Source of the DNA: Streptomyces sp. NBC_01381
GTDB lineage: Bacteria > Actinomycetota > Actinomycetes > Streptomycetales > Streptomycetaceae
Length of the DNA: 64,000 nucleotides
NCBI RefSeq assembly: GCF_026340305.1
Contig: NZ_JAPEPI010000001.1
Span: forward strand, 2,480,001-2,544,000
Direction of reading: 5' to 3'
The translations under genes were made by a program, and so were the position numbers. Below, in pieces: positions 10,960-19,849 of the stretch (positions within the stretch are counted from its first letter, which is position 1; the number at the start of each line of letters is the position of its first letter). Below the pieces are notes generated by a model that saw nothing but the letters and a program-made list of their open reading frames with translations, was not told the DNA's origin and did not search any database.

Positions 10960-11532
10960 ATGCCGATGAACCGAGCACACCGCAAGCTGTGCAGCTCCCA
11001 GCAATGGGCCCAGGCCGTGAAGGACCGCCTCCTGCCCTGGGCCCTCGAAGACGTCGAACTCGGCGAGGACGTCGTGGAGATCGGCCCGGGGTACGGGGCC
11101 AATCTGCGCGTACTCGTCGACCAAGTGCCCCGCCTCACCGCCGTCGAGATCGACGGCGACACAGCAGGGCTTCTGCAGCGCCAGTGGGGCGACCGGGCCC
11201 GCATCCTGCACGCCGACGGCTCCGACATGCCGCTCCCTGACGACACCTACTCGTCCGTCGTCTGCTTCACGATGCTGCACCACGTGCCCACCGACGCACT
11301 CCAGGACCGCATCTTCGCCGAGGCGTTCCGCGTGCTGCGGCCCGGCGGCGTCTTCGCGGGCAGCGACGGCCAGCCCAGCCTCCGCTTCCGGCTTCTGCAC
11401 TTCCGCGACACGATGAACACCGTGGCCCCGGCGGACCTCCCTGCGCGCTTGGCGGCCGCCGGTTTCACCGAGCCGGTCGTGGACTGCCATCCGGAGAGCG
11501 GCGGCCTGCGCTTCAGGGCCCGCAAGCCCTGA
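10960..11532 (+). CDS. Class I SAM-dependent methyltransferase
   Basis: This 190-aa enzyme has SAM motif I (DVVEIGPGYGANLR, residues about 38-51), an acidic residue after strand 2 (VEID) and the motif IV/post region (CFTMLHHV). It is a UbiE/Methyltransf_11-type protein acting on an unidentified small molecule. The start is the ATG at 10960 with no in-frame alternative near. It is divergent from the AraC regulator, which may control it. Confidence 0.88.
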   Translation: MPMNRAHRKLCSSQQWAQAVKDRLLPWALEDVELGEDVVEIGPGYGANLRVLVDQVPRLTAVEIDGDTAGLLQRQWGDRARILHADGSDMPLPDDTYSSVVCFTMLHHVPTDALQDRIFAEAFRVLRPGGVFAGSDGQPSLRFRLLHFRDTMNTVAPADLPARLAAAGFTEPVVDCHPESGGLRFRARKP

Positions 11533-11547
11533 CGCCGCGCGCCGCGA

Positions 11548-12276
11548 TCACGAGTCCTTGTCGTCCTTGTCGTCCAGGTCCAACCGGTACTGGATCACGT
11601 CACGGGCGCACGAAAGCACCCGGCGGTTGTGGCTGTACGCGTAGGCGCGCAGGCGTATCAGCGCCTGCGCGCAGGGGATCTCCAGCTGCGCGGCGAGCAT
11701 GCCGGTCGCCTGGTGGACCTCCGCGAAGTGCAGGCAGGTCTCGTCCAGGAGCAGACCGGAGGAGGGGGCGGGACGGGCGGTGAGCGTGATGACGACCTGG
11801 GAGAGGGTGTCCGCCAGCGCGAACGCGTCCGCGAGCTGATCGGTGCCGAGCGGCCCCGGCGTCGTGCGGTGCCCGGTCAGCGCCCCCAGTGCGATCACCC
11901 CGATCCGCAGCGGGAACGCGAACACGGCCGCGACGCCCAACTCCTCCACCGAGTACGGCAGTCCGGGCCAGCGCACGACCGCGAAGCCCGTCGCATCGCC
12001 CATGTCGGGCATCAGGAGCAGCGCGCCGTCGTCGGCGGCGTCCCTGCTCGGCCCATGACCCTGGGTGAGCTGCAGATCCTCCAGCGCACCGGTGCGTTCA
12101 CCGAAGGACTGCACCAGCTCCGGAGTGCTGCCCTCGTGGGCGAGGAGCAGCGCGAGACCGTCGAGGCCCAGCGCTTCAGAGCACGCCTGCAGGGGCAGCG
12201 GGGCAAGCCCCGGACCCGAGTGAGTGTGCAGTGCCCGCAGATACGACGCCATCGCGTGCAGCGGCACCGCCCTCAC
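11548..12276 (-). CDS. GAF and ANTAR domain-containing protein
   Basis: This 242-aa cytosolic sensor and RNA-binding antiterminator-type protein has a GAF-like part at residues about 20-165 and an ANTAR three-helix domain at the C-terminus (VHQATGMLAAQLEIPCAQAL, then a YAYSHNRRVL helix). A short acidic Asp-Lys tail ends the protein. The GTG at 12276 follows the upstream GAF-ANTAR stop by three bases, so the two form an operon; an internal ATG at 12252 is an alternative start. Confidence 0.87.
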   Translation of the reverse strand: MRAVPLHAMASYLRALHTHSGPGLAPLPLQACSEALGLDGLALLLAHEGSTPELVQSFGERTGALEDLQLTQGHGPSRDAADDGALLLMPDMGDATGFAVVRWPGLPYSVEELGVAAVFAFPLRIGVIALGALTGHRTTPGPLGTDQLADAFALADTLSQVVITLTARPAPSSGLLLDETCLHFAEVHQATGMLAAQLEIPCAQALIRLRAYAYSHNRRVLSCARDVIQYRLDLDDKDDKDS

Positions 12277-12279
12277 CCC

Positions 12280-13023
12280 TCAGCGTCCGGGGTCCAGTAA
12301 CACGGGGTCGGCCGTGTCCTCCAGGACCTGTCGGGCGACATCGGTCAGCCGCGCGTTGTGACTGCGCGCGTATTGCCGCATCACCGTGAACGCCTCCTCC
12401 ACCCCGGTCCGGCGGCGGTGGGCGAGATACCCCTTGGCCTGCTCGATCACGATCCGGCTGTCCAGGGCCGACTGAAGTTGTGCGGCCACTACCATCTGCT
12501 CGCTCACCGCCCGCTGTTGCAGCACACCGATGGTGGCGGTGTCCGCAAGCGCCTGGCCGAGCCGCAGCTGGGGCGCGTCCAGCGGGCCGGGGTCGCTCCG
12601 GAACAGGTTCAGCGCGCCGATCACCTGGTCGTGCATCCGCAGCGGAGCCGCGACGACCGAGGTCAGCCCCAACTCCACGGCGTACGGCGCGAATCGGGGC
12701 CACCGATCGCGGGCCGTGTCGGTGTCGAGCGGTACGTCGGGCACGTGGAGACCGCCGCCGAGCACACAGTCCCGGCACGGCCCCTCGTCCCACTCGATGC
12801 CGTTCATCTCCAGTACGCGGGTCTGCTCGTCCGATGCGGCGGCGTCCACCACCTGGCCTGCCGGCGTGGTCAGCAGCACCCCGGCCGCGGACACGTCCAG
12901 GAGATCCACACAGTGCTCGGCGAGTGTGTGCAGGAAGCCGATGACGTCGAAGTCGCGTACGAGCGTGTCGGCGAGGTCGACGAACGCGGCCGAGAGCCGT
13001 TCCTCACGGGGAGGGCTGGACAT
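12280..13023 (-). CDS. GAF and ANTAR domain-containing protein (paralogue of the next gene)
   Basis: This protein of about 247 aa has a GAF sensor (residues about 15-160; DLLDVSAAGVLLTTPAGQVV, then a Cys pair in the EGPCRDCVLGG segment) and a C-terminal ANTAR domain (ALDSRIVIEQAKGYLAHRRR, then AFTVMRQYARSHNARLTDVA). The ATG at 13023 has GGAGG 10 bases upstream. ANTAR proteins typically bind dual hairpins in RNA to prevent termination. The Cys pair might sense redox or metal, which is inference. Confidence 0.9.
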   Translation of the reverse strand: MSSPPREERLSAAFVDLADTLVRDFDVIGFLHTLAEHCVDLLDVSAAGVLLTTPAGQVVDAAASDEQTRVLEMNGIEWDEGPCRDCVLGGGLHVPDVPLDTDTARDRWPRFAPYAVELGLTSVVAAPLRMHDQVIGALNLFRSDPGPLDAPQLRLGQALADTATIGVLQQRAVSEQMVVAAQLQSALDSRIVIEQAKGYLAHRRRTGVEEAFTVMRQYARSHNARLTDVARQVLEDTADPVLLDPGR

Positions 13024-13052
13024 GCCCCAATCGCCTCCAGGGGGCCTGGGAG

Positions 13053-13328
13053 TCATCCCGCTCGCTGCCCCGCGACAAACGCGGACCAGGCTTCGGGGCG
13101 GATGAACAGGGCGGGACCCTGAGGGTTCTTGCTGTCGCGGACGGGAACTATGCCGGGGAGTCCGTCGGCTACTTCGACGCAGGCCTCCCCGCCGTCGCCG
13201 CCGCTGTAGCTGCTCTTGCGCCAGCGGACGCCTACGAAGTCGTACGTGACCTCGACGCAGTTGCCGCCTTCACCGTTGCTGTAACTGCTCTTGTGCCAGC
13301 GGGCGTTGCTCAGGTCGTACTCGTACAT
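13053..13328 (-). CDS. DUF397 protein with two tandem DUF397 motifs
   Basis: This 91-aa small protein is of the BldB/WhiJ-partner type. The usual single motif W-x-KSSYS-N/G-x-GGNCVEV occurs twice (residues about 11-27 and 36-54), followed by the standard VRDSKNPQGPALFI tail, so it is a duplication within the family. It overlaps the end of the upstream XRE-DUF5753 gene and is presumably its cognate partner or antagonist. DUF397 proteins are linked to Streptomyces development and antibiotic control. Confidence 0.9.
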   Translation of the reverse strand: MYEYDLSNARWHKSSYSNGEGGNCVEVTYDFVGVRWRKSSYSGGDGGEACVEVADGLPGIVPVRDSKNPQGPALFIRPEAWSAFVAGQRAG

Positions 13329-14143
13329 CGTCTGTAATCCTCAGCTGCCGACTCGACCAGGGCGAGGGACGCCTTCGGCGGCAGCGCGGCGCCCCTGAGT
13401 AGATCGTAGGCGCGCTGGGCCCGCACCACCACCGCCGGTTCGTCGACGAGGGTTCCCGAAAACGCCGTCTCTGTATAGGCGGTTGGGGGAGCGTCGTCGA
13501 ACTCCATGAGCCTCAGGTCCCCGGTCATGTTGGCGTGCGCCCCCGCCTCGTACGGAAGCACCATCACCAACACATGCCGCTCCCGCATCAGCTTCGCGAC
13601 GTGGTCCAACTGCTGAGCCATCGCCTCCGGTCCACCCACCGGGATGTACAGCGCGTTCTCGTGCAGCACCACCCAATACTCGGGCCTTGTAGCGTCCTTG
13701 AGGACGCGCGCCCGCTCCAGCCGGGCGGTCACCTTCTCGTCCACGTACTCGTCGGTGACGAACGGGTTGGCCGCCACGGTCACCGCGCGGGCGTACGCGG
13801 CGGTCTGCAGGAGGCCCGGAACCAGGGTCGGCGCGAACTCACAGATGCGCGTCGCCAGCGCCTCCAACTCCACGACCGCCGCAAAGTAATCCGCGTACCT
13901 CTTGTCGTCGATCAGCTTCCGGCACATCCGCTCGAAAAAGCCATCGGTTTGTAGGACCTCATCGATCCTCTCCGCGACATCCAGCTGTGGCTTACGAATT
14001 GCCTGTTCGAATTGGCCGATGTATCCGCCGGATACGAAAACCCGTACCCCCAGCGCCGACTGCGTAAGTCCCGCATCCTCTCGGCGCCGCTTCAACTCCG
14101 CTCCGAAGAACTCCCATGCCGCCTGCCTCGAACCATTGGCCAT
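13310..14143 (-). CDS. XRE-family regulator with DUF5753 domain (WhiJ-like)
   Basis: This 277-aa regulator has an N-terminal HTH (residues about 14-70; DAGLTQSALGVRVFVSGGYIG) and a C-terminal DUF5753 domain with the hallmark LVPGLLQTAAYARAV segment near residue 125. The ATG at 14143 is chosen because it begins just before the HTH and GGGGGT precedes it. The gene overlaps the DUF397 gene, the standard WhiJ/DUF397 arrangement. TTGTAGG direct repeats upstream probably serve as its operator. Confidence 0.9.
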   Translation of the reverse strand: MANGSRQAAWEFFGAELKRRREDAGLTQSALGVRVFVSGGYIGQFEQAIRKPQLDVAERIDEVLQTDGFFERMCRKLIDDKRYADYFAAVVELEALATRICEFAPTLVPGLLQTAAYARAVTVAANPFVTDEYVDEKVTARLERARVLKDATRPEYWVVLHENALYIPVGGPEAMAQQLDHVAKLMRERHVLVMVLPYEAGAHANMTGDLRLMEFDDAPPTAYTETAFSGTLVDEPAVVVRAQRAYDLLRGAALPPKASLALVESAAEDYRRCTSTT

Positions 14144-14170
14144 GGCCAACCCCCAGTCCCTGCCCCGCAG

Positions 14171-14201
14171 TTGTAGGAGACAGACTCCTGCCGATTGTAG
14201 G
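14171..14201. promoter_or_regulatory. TTGTAGG direct repeats in divergent promoter
   Basis: TTGTAGG occurs at 14171-14177 and again at 14195-14201, 24 bp apart, flanking a small inverted repeat (AGGAG/CTCCT). The site lies between the XRE-DUF5753 gene and two small genes reading the other way. It is a likely autoregulatory operator of the XRE protein. Confidence 0.45.
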
Positions 14202-14261
14202 CGGATGCCGTCACCGTAGGGATGCGAAGAGTGAGATCCGACGGCAAAGGGGAACCACCCG

Positions 14262-14483
14262 ATGGCTGAGAACAAGACACATGCGCCGGTCTGTGTCGAA
14301 GAGGCGGAGGAAACCATGAAAGAATTGCGCGCCGCACTCCAGCGAGCGGGAATTTCGTTGCCGTCATTGCGGATCGACCCCACATCTTTTGCCCGTGAAG
14401 CGCCCTGCCCGCTCATTGAATTGGGCGGCTGTCGCGTCGACATGGCGGCCCGGCTGACCGCCGCTCTGGGGGTCGCGCCATGA
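14262..14483 (+). CDS. Small hypothetical protein
   Basis: This 73-aa soluble protein is found next to XRE-DUF397 pairs; I do not recognise a named domain. The middle part (LRAALQRAGISLPSLRID) looks like a helical segment. The stop overlaps the next start as ATGA, so the two small genes form a unit divergent from the XRE regulator and are probably controlled by it. Confidence 0.65.
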   Translation: MAENKTHAPVCVEEAEETMKELRAALQRAGISLPSLRIDPTSFAREAPCPLIELGGCRVDMAARLTAALGVAP

Positions 14484-14704
14484 ACGCCAACGCGCTCCCC
14501 ATCGGTACGTACGCCGTGGACACCCGCACCGGGCAGGTCGGCAGAGTCATGGGCCACGAGGGCCCCTACATCCAGCTGCGCCCCTTCGGCGGCGGCAGGG
14601 AGTGGGACTGCGCCCCCGACGCGCTGCGCACCGCCACCACATCCGAACGCCTCCGCGCCGCGACGGCGTATGCGAACGCCCGAAGCCGGGGCGAAGTGCC
14701 GTGA
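14480..14704 (+). CDS. Small hypothetical protein (beta-rich)
   Basis: This 74-aa protein is translationally coupled to the preceding gene by ATGA. The N-terminal half (GTYAVDTRTGQVGRVMGHEG, then IQLRPFGGGREWDC) resembles a small beta-barrel found in many Streptomyces proteins encoded beside WhiJ-like regulators. Its function is unknown. Confidence 0.7.
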   Translation: MNANALPIGTYAVDTRTGQVGRVMGHEGPYIQLRPFGGGREWDCAPDALRTATTSERLRAATAYANARSRGEVP

Positions 14705-14720
14705 CGTAGGGTGCGGGCGC

Positions 14721-15353
14721 ATGGCGATATGGAGGAAGTGGAGCAGGCCGAAGACCGAGTCCAAGTACCCGGCGCGGCTCACCATGCACCAGCTCTGGAT
14801 GGTGTCGCTGAGCGCGCCGGTCAGCAGGGACAAGGACGCCTCGCGTACGACGCTGTATCCGTTCACCCGCATCGATGACGCCAAGGCCGAGGCCTGGCTC
14901 GCCCAGCAGTGGGAGATCACCGCGCCCGAGCAGCTGCTCGGGCGCCTGGGCCGCCTCGCGAACACCGGGTACCGGGCGATGGCCCAGCGGCGTCTGGGCG
15001 TCGCCCCGCTCGCTTGGGATGTCGCGCTTTACGTGGACATCTCACGGCGCGGCTTCGCGTGCGGGATGCTCACCGAACCCGACACCTGGACGCTGCTCAA
15101 GAACATCGTCCCGGCGGTGGCCGGAACGTACGCGTCCTGGCAGGAGTACGCCGACCACTACCTCCTGGGCCGGCAGGTGTGGCGGGACAACCTGGAGGCC
15201 GCCCGCGGTGACGGCGAGGGCCTCCCCGCCCCGCAGACGGTGTCGGATGCCCACCTTCGGTCCCTCCTGGACCCGGCGAACCGCACGAGCCCGTGGAACC
15301 TCGCCCCCTGGGAAGCGATCAGCAACCCGGACAGGCCGCGACGCCGGGGCTAA
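14721..15353 (+). CDS. DUF1266-type protein
   Basis: This 210-aa protein has a C-terminal half matching my recollection of DUF1266: AWDVALYVDISRRGFACGML, then TYASWQEYADHYLLGRQVW. The ATG at 14721 is used; the ORF is open further upstream but without a better site. It is cytosolic with no TM segment. The last four bases overlap the convergent AIM24 gene. The molecular role is unknown. Confidence 0.65.
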   Translation: MAIWRKWSRPKTESKYPARLTMHQLWMVSLSAPVSRDKDASRTTLYPFTRIDDAKAEAWLAQQWEITAPEQLLGRLGRLANTGYRAMAQRRLGVAPLAWDVALYVDISRRGFACGMLTEPDTWTLLKNIVPAVAGTYASWQEYADHYLLGRQVWRDNLEAARGDGEGLPAPQTVSDAHLRSLLDPANRTSPWNLAPWEAISNPDRPRRRG

Positions 15354-16027
15354 TGCTGCTGCGGCTTCGCGGGAGTCGCCTCGCTCGGCCGCACGATGAC
15401 GTACCCCTCGCCCTTCAGCATCAGCTGGACCGCCTCCCCGGAACCACCCCTGATCATCGAACCGATCGACTGCGAGCGATGCAGCGAGGTGTCGAGTCCT
15501 GCGGTCCAGCCGACCACCGCGTCCGTGTCGACGTACACCGGCTGCTGCGGCGAGACGGGTATCACCAGCGGATTGCCCTCGCAGACGAGCCCGAGGCGGC
15601 CCGCTCCCGTGAACACGCTGTTGAAGAGGCCGCCGCCGGTGACGCCCGCGCCCTTCACGGTCTTGATCTCGTACGAGAGCGTCGCGTCGAAGCACAGGAC
15701 GTTGCGGCCGTTGACGGTGAGGGCGTCGCCCGGCTCGATGTCGACGATGAAGCAGTTCTGCGCCTCGTGCGCGAACCACGCCTCGCCCTGGCCGCGCACG
15801 GCCATGAGCGGCAGCCCCTCACCGGTGACCGCCCGCTTGAGCATGCCGCCCATGCCCTGGCTCTTGCGCTCGAACTGCAGGCTGCCGCGGTAGGCGATCA
15901 TCGCGCCCTGCCTGGCGTGCATCTCGCCGTTCACCGCGTACTTGATCGACTTGGCGTTCTGCAGGGTCATCCCCGGGACGGCGGACGGCTGCACCATGTG
16001 CTCGGTGGAGAACAGGTCACTCTTCAT
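15350..16027 (-). CDS. AIM24 family protein
   Basis: This 225-aa protein has the all-beta AIM24/TerD-like fold, recognisable from the QGAMIAYRGSLQFE segment, glycine-rich central turns (GGMLKRAVTGEGL) and the conserved GNPLVIPV and VVGWTAGL parts. AIM24 proteins form beta-barrel-like trimers; in bacteria they are linked to stress or membrane functions but have no defined reaction. It is convergent with and overlaps the DUF1266-type gene by four bases. Confidence 0.85.
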   Translation of the reverse strand: MKSDLFSTEHMVQPSAVPGMTLQNAKSIKYAVNGEMHARQGAMIAYRGSLQFERKSQGMGGMLKRAVTGEGLPLMAVRGQGEAWFAHEAQNCFIVDIEPGDALTVNGRNVLCFDATLSYEIKTVKGAGVTGGGLFNSVFTGAGRLGLVCEGNPLVIPVSPQQPVYVDTDAVVGWTAGLDTSLHRSQSIGSMIRGGSGEAVQLMLKGEGYVIVRPSEATPAKPQQH

Positions 16028-16133
16028 GCGGGCAGTTTGTCAGGTGTGGGCGGTTGTGCCAGGGGTTGGGGTGCAACAGTCTTTCGGCAAAGGGCAGTTG
16101 ACACCCCTGACGGCCCGCGTCATCGTCACGCCG

Positions 16134-17606
16134 ATGGAGAACATGGAGCTGACCGCCACCGAAGCGCGCGTGTGGCAGGCGTACGCGCGCGGCCGCACCG
16201 TCGACCTCCGGCCGACGGACGGTGCCGCCGCCGACTCCGGGGCGCAGTGGGGGCCAGAACGCACCGTGCGCGCCGAGGTGCTCCGTGCGCTGCTCCTGGA
16301 GGCGCCACGCCAGGCGGGCGAGACACCGCTGCTCCGGCTCACCGGTGCGCGGATCAGCGGGCGACTCGACCTCCAGTACGCCGAGGTGGCGGCGCCCATC
16401 CATCTGTGGGCCTGCTACTTCGACGAGGAACTCGACCTGTACGGGGCGCAGCTCCGGCAGCTGAACCTCGGCAGGTCCGTACTGCCCGGCCTGCACGCCA
16501 TCACCCTGCGCGTCGACGGCTCGCTGCGGATGAGCGGGTGCCGCGTCCGGGGGCCCGTCCGGCTCGGCGGTGCGCGGATCTCGGGGGCGGTCTTCCTCGA
16601 CGGGGCGGAACTGGGCGAGGCGGGCGTGCGGCTCACCGAGCCGGTCCTCGCGCTCAACCGCGTCACGATCGACGACGACCTCCAGGCCGACGGGGGCCTC
16701 ACCGCGCACGGCCTGGTGCGCCTCGCGGGTGCCGTCATCGCCGGGAACATCACGTTCGACGACGCCGTGCTCAGCAATCCGGGCGGCACGGCCCTGCACG
16801 CGTCGAGCCTCAGCGCCGGTACCGGTCTGCACGCGATGCGGTTGACGGCGCACGGCCGGATCAACATGCCCGGTGCCCGCATCCCCGGCCAGCTCAACCT
16901 GGAGGGCGCCCGGCTCTCCAACCCGGGCGGCACGGCCCTGCGCGCCAGCGGCCTCGTCGGCGGCACGCTCGATCTGCTTCAGGCCGAGCCCATCGAGGGC
17001 ACCGTCACCCTGCGCGGCTGTCAGCTCGAACTCCTGAACATCGCCCCGGAGACATGGCCGGACGAGGTCCGCCTCGACGGTCTGACGTACATGAGGCTCG
17101 GCCCGCACGAGCCCGCCGAGCGCCGGCTCCAGGTCCTGGAACGCGACACCGACGGCTACGTCCCGTACGCCTACGAGCAACTCACCGTCGCCTACCGTCA
17201 CATCGGCGACGACGCGGCCGCCCGTACCGTCCAGCTCGCCAAACTGCGCCGCCACCGCGGGACGCTCTCCTGGTGGGCCAGGGCCTGGGGGTACCTCCAG
17301 GACATCACCGTCGGCTACGGCTTCCGGCCCGCGCGCGCCGCCCTGTGGCTGCTCTCTCTGCTGCTGATCGGCTCCGTGACGTACGCGCTGCACCACCCGC
17401 GCGCACTGAAGCCGGCCGAGGCACCCGACTTCGACCCGTTCTTCTACACGCTCGATCTGCTGCTCCCCATCATCGGCTTCGGCCAGGAGCAGGCGTATGC
17501 GGCAGAGGGCGCGTACCAGTCCCTCTCGTACGCCTTGATCGTCATGGGCTGGACCCTGGCGACCACGATCGCGGCGGGCGTCACACGGGCGATCAGCCGC
17601 CAGTAG
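16134..17606 (+). CDS. Membrane-anchored beta-helix (pentapeptide-like) protein with two C-terminal TM segments
   Basis: This 490-aa protein has residues about 60-310 as a parallel beta-helix-like run of degenerate repeats (GARISGRLDLQYAEV, ITLRVDGSLRMSGCRV, GAVFLDGAELGEAGV and similar). After a helical segment come two C-terminal TM helices (LWLLSLLLIGSVTYAL and ALIVMGWTLATTIAAGV) bracketing a loop, DPFFYTLDLLLPIIGFGQ, that resembles a pore or re-entrant loop. The ATG at 16134 has no ribosome site, but TTGACA-N17-CATCGT places a promoter 7 bases before it, so a leaderless mRNA is plausible. Streptomyces homologues are often labelled membrane oxidoreductase without support. Confidence 0.75.
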   Translation: MENMELTATEARVWQAYARGRTVDLRPTDGAAADSGAQWGPERTVRAEVLRALLLEAPRQAGETPLLRLTGARISGRLDLQYAEVAAPIHLWACYFDEELDLYGAQLRQLNLGRSVLPGLHAITLRVDGSLRMSGCRVRGPVRLGGARISGAVFLDGAELGEAGVRLTEPVLALNRVTIDDDLQADGGLTAHGLVRLAGAVIAGNITFDDAVLSNPGGTALHASSLSAGTGLHAMRLTAHGRINMPGARIPGQLNLEGARLSNPGGTALRASGLVGGTLDLLQAEPIEGTVTLRGCQLELLNIAPETWPDEVRLDGLTYMRLGPHEPAERRLQVLERDTDGYVPYAYEQLTVAYRHIGDDAAARTVQLAKLRRHRGTLSWWARAWGYLQDITVGYGFRPARAALWLLSLLLIGSVTYALHHPRALKPAEAPDFDPFFYTLDLLLPIIGFGQEQAYAAEGAYQSLSYALIVMGWTLATTIAAGVTRAISRQ

Positions 17607-17660
17607 GGGCGATCGGCGCCCCCGGCCCCGGCCGCCGACCCCGTACGCGAGAATGAACCC

Positions 17661-18410
17661 ATGAGCCTGTTCCGTGATGACGGCGTCGTGCTGCGCACCC
17701 AGAAGCTGGGTGAGGCGGACCGCATCATCACGCTGCTCACACGCGGTCACGGACGTGTGCGGGCCGTTGCCCGTGGCGTGCGGCGGACCAAGTCCAAGTT
17801 CGGGGCGCGGCTTGAGCCGTTCTCCCATGTCGACGTGCAGTTCTTCGCGCGCGGCAGCGAACTCATCGGGCGCGGGCTTCCGTTGTGCACACAGAGTGAG
17901 ACCATCGCTCCGTACGGTGGTGGGATCGTGACCGACTATGCGCGGTACACCGCCGGTACGGCGATGCTGGAGACCGCCGAGCGGTTCACCGATCATGAGG
18001 GTGAGCCGGCCGTGCAGCAGTATCTGCTGCTGGTGGGCGGGCTGCGGACGCTCGCTCGCGGTGAGCACGAGCCGCATCTCATCCTCGACGCGTTCCTGCT
18101 CCGCTCCCTCGCCGTGAACGGCTACGCGCCGAGCTTCACGGACTGCGCGAAGTGCGGCATGCCGGGACCCAACCGCTTCTTCTCCGTCGCGGCGGGCGGC
18201 TCGATCTGCGTCGACTGCCGGGTGCCCGGCAGCGTCGTGCCGTCGGCGGAGGCGCTCGCGCTGCTCGGCGCGCTGCTCACCGGCGACTGGGACACGGCGG
18301 ACGCGTGTGAGGCGCGGCACGCCAGGGAGGGCAGCGGACTTGTTTCCGCCTATCTGCATTGGCACTTGGAGCGCGGACTGCGTTCACTGCGGTACGTAGA
18401 GAAGAACTGA
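17661..18410 (+). CDS. recO: DNA repair protein RecO
   Basis: This 249-aa recombination mediator of the RecFOR pathway loads RecA on SSB-coated DNA. The N-terminal OB fold begins with [20 protein letters not shown], the typical RecO start, followed by the R-rich DNA-binding loop ([18 protein letters not shown]). The C-terminal half holds a zinc site: CAKCG at about residues 156-160 and CVDC near 178-181. uppS follows after 23 bp, as in other streptomycetes, so they are probably cotranscribed. Confidence 0.97.
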   Translation: MSLFRDDGVVLRTQKLGEADRIITLLTRGHGRVRAVARGVRRTKSKFGARLEPFSHVDVQFFARGSELIGRGLPLCTQSETIAPYGGGIVTDYARYTAGTAMLETAERFTDHEGEPAVQQYLLLVGGLRTLARGEHEPHLILDAFLLRSLAVNGYAPSFTDCAKCGMPGPNRFFSVAAGGSICVDCRVPGSVVPSAEALALLGALLTGDWDTADACEARHAREGSGLVSAYLHWHLERGLRSLRYVEKN

Positions 18411-18433
18411 AGCTAGCTAGGAGAGAGCCCCCC

Positions 18434-19261
18434 ATGGCAGTGTCACGACGCGGAATCCTCGGGCGGTCCCGCCGTGAGTACAAGACCCCCGAGCCGCACC
18501 CCACGGGCGTCAAGCCGCCGAAGATCCCCGGCGAGTTGGTGCCGAAGCATGTCGCCATCGTCATGGACGGCAACGGACGGTGGGCCAAGGAGCGCGGCCT
18601 GCCGCGCACCGAGGGGCACAAGGTCGGCGCCGAGCGCGTCCTGGACGTGCTGCAGGGCGGCATCGAGATGGGCGTCGGGGCGATCTCGCTCTACGCCTTC
18701 TCCACCGAGAACTGGAAGCGGTCCCCGGACGAGGTGAAGTTCCTGATGAACTTCAACCGCGACTTCATCCGCAAGACCCGCGACCAGCTCGACGAGCTCG
18801 GTATCCGGGTGCGCTGGGTGGGCCGTATGCCCAAGCTGTGGAAGTCGGTCGCCAGGGAGCTGGAGATCTCCCAGGAGCAGACCAAGGGCAATGACAAGCT
18901 GACTCTTTACTTCTGCATGAATTACGGCGGGCGGGCCGAGATCGCCGATGCCGCGCAGGCGCTCGCCGAGGACGTGAAGGCGGGGCGGCTCGACCCTTCG
19001 AAGGTGAGCGAGAAGACCTTCGCGAAGTATCTGTACTACCCGGACATGCCGGACGTCGACCTGTTCCTGCGGCCCAGCGGCGAGCAGCGCACCTCCAACT
19101 ATCTGCTGTGGCAGAGCGCTTACGCCGAGATGGTCTTCCAGGACGTGCTGTGGCCGGACTTCGACCGTCGTGATTTGTGGCGCGCCTGCCTCGAATACGC
19201 CTCGCGGGACCGCCGTTTCGGTGGGGCGATCCCCAATGAGCAGCAGATCGCAGAGAGTTAG
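18434..19261 (+). CDS. uppS: Isoprenyl transferase / undecaprenyl diphosphate synthase
   Basis: This cis-prenyltransferase makes long-chain polyprenyl diphosphate for cell-wall carriers by condensing isopentenyl diphosphate on a shorter allylic primer. The 275-aa protein carries [20 protein letters not shown] (from residue 44; catalytic Asp45), AFSTENWKR and the C-terminal [20 protein letters not shown] signature. The ATG at 18434 follows AGGAGAG. The gene follows recO and ends before a strong hairpin. Confidence 0.96.
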   Translation: MAVSRRGILGRSRREYKTPEPHPTGVKPPKIPGELVPKHVAIVMDGNGRWAKERGLPRTEGHKVGAERVLDVLQGGIEMGVGAISLYAFSTENWKRSPDEVKFLMNFNRDFIRKTRDQLDELGIRVRWVGRMPKLWKSVARELEISQEQTKGNDKLTLYFCMNYGGRAEIADAAQALAEDVKAGRLDPSKVSEKTFAKYLYYPDMPDVDLFLRPSGEQRTSNYLLWQSAYAEMVFQDVLWPDFDRRDLWRACLEYASRDRRFGGAIPNEQQIAES

Positions 19262-19286
19262 GCGTACACGGCCTTACACGGACGAA

Positions 19287-19319
19287 GGGCCCGCACCGTC
19301 GCGCTGACGGTGCGGGCCC
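19287..19319 (+). terminator. Intrinsic terminator between uppS and zur
   Basis: There is a 14-bp perfect stem (GGGCCCGCACCGTC, loop GCGCT, complementary arm). It lies 26 bases after uppS and 28 before the zur stop, so it can serve both convergent transcripts. Confidence 0.85.
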
Positions 19320-19347
19320 CTCGCCGTATGGCTACATCTTCGTACGG

Positions 19348-19770
19348 CTACTTCTTCTTCGCTTCCGCGCACTCCGCGCACGTACCGAAGATCTCCACCG
19401 TGTGCGCCACGTTCACATATCCGTGCTCGGACGCGATCGTCTCGGCCCACTGCTCCACGGCCGGGCCCTCGACCTCGACCGCCTTGCCGCACACCCGGCA
19501 GACCAGGTGATGGTGGTGGTCGCCGGTGGAGCAGCGGCGGTAGACCGACTCGCCCTCGTCCGTGCGCAGCACGTCGACCTCGCCGGCGTCGGCGAGGGAC
19601 TGGAGCGTTCGGTAGACCGTCGTCAGGCCCACCGAATCGCCTTTGTGCTTGAGCATGTCGTGCAGGTCCTGCGCACTGCGGAACTCGTCCACCTCGCCCA
19701 GAGCCGCCGCCACCGCGGCGCGCTGCCTGGTGGACCGGCCTCGTACCGGGGGTCCCGCAGCTGTTGTCAC
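19348..19770 (-). CDS. zur: Zinc uptake regulator Zur (Fur family)
   Basis: This 140-aa Zn-sensing repressor has the N-terminal winged helix ending in VGLTTVYRTLQSLADAGEVD (residues 47-66). The metal sites include Cys80, His85-88, the CxxC pair 91/94 and the CxxC pair 131/134. The GTG at 19770 has GGAGG upstream and gives the length known for Streptomyces Zur; an ORF extending to 19812 lacks support. It sits immediately before znuB in the same direction, downstream of the znuACB operon, consistent with a shared or neighbouring transcript. Confidence 0.95.
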   Translation of the reverse strand: MTTAAGPPVRGRSTRQRAAVAAALGEVDEFRSAQDLHDMLKHKGDSVGLTTVYRTLQSLADAGEVDVLRTDEGESVYRRCSTGDHHHHLVCRVCGKAVEVEGPAVEQWAETIASEHGYVNVAHTVEIFGTCAECAEAKKK

Positions 19771-19849
19771 AGGTGCCTCCTCAACTGATAACTCGCACGA
19801 TCGCCCGCACATCTGTCATATCCCGTGGGGCCATTGTGCCAGCTCGCTC

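Noticed and set aside
18359..18433. N-terminal extension of UppS
   Set aside because: It overlaps the recO end, and the ATG at 18434 has AGGAGAG directly upstream.
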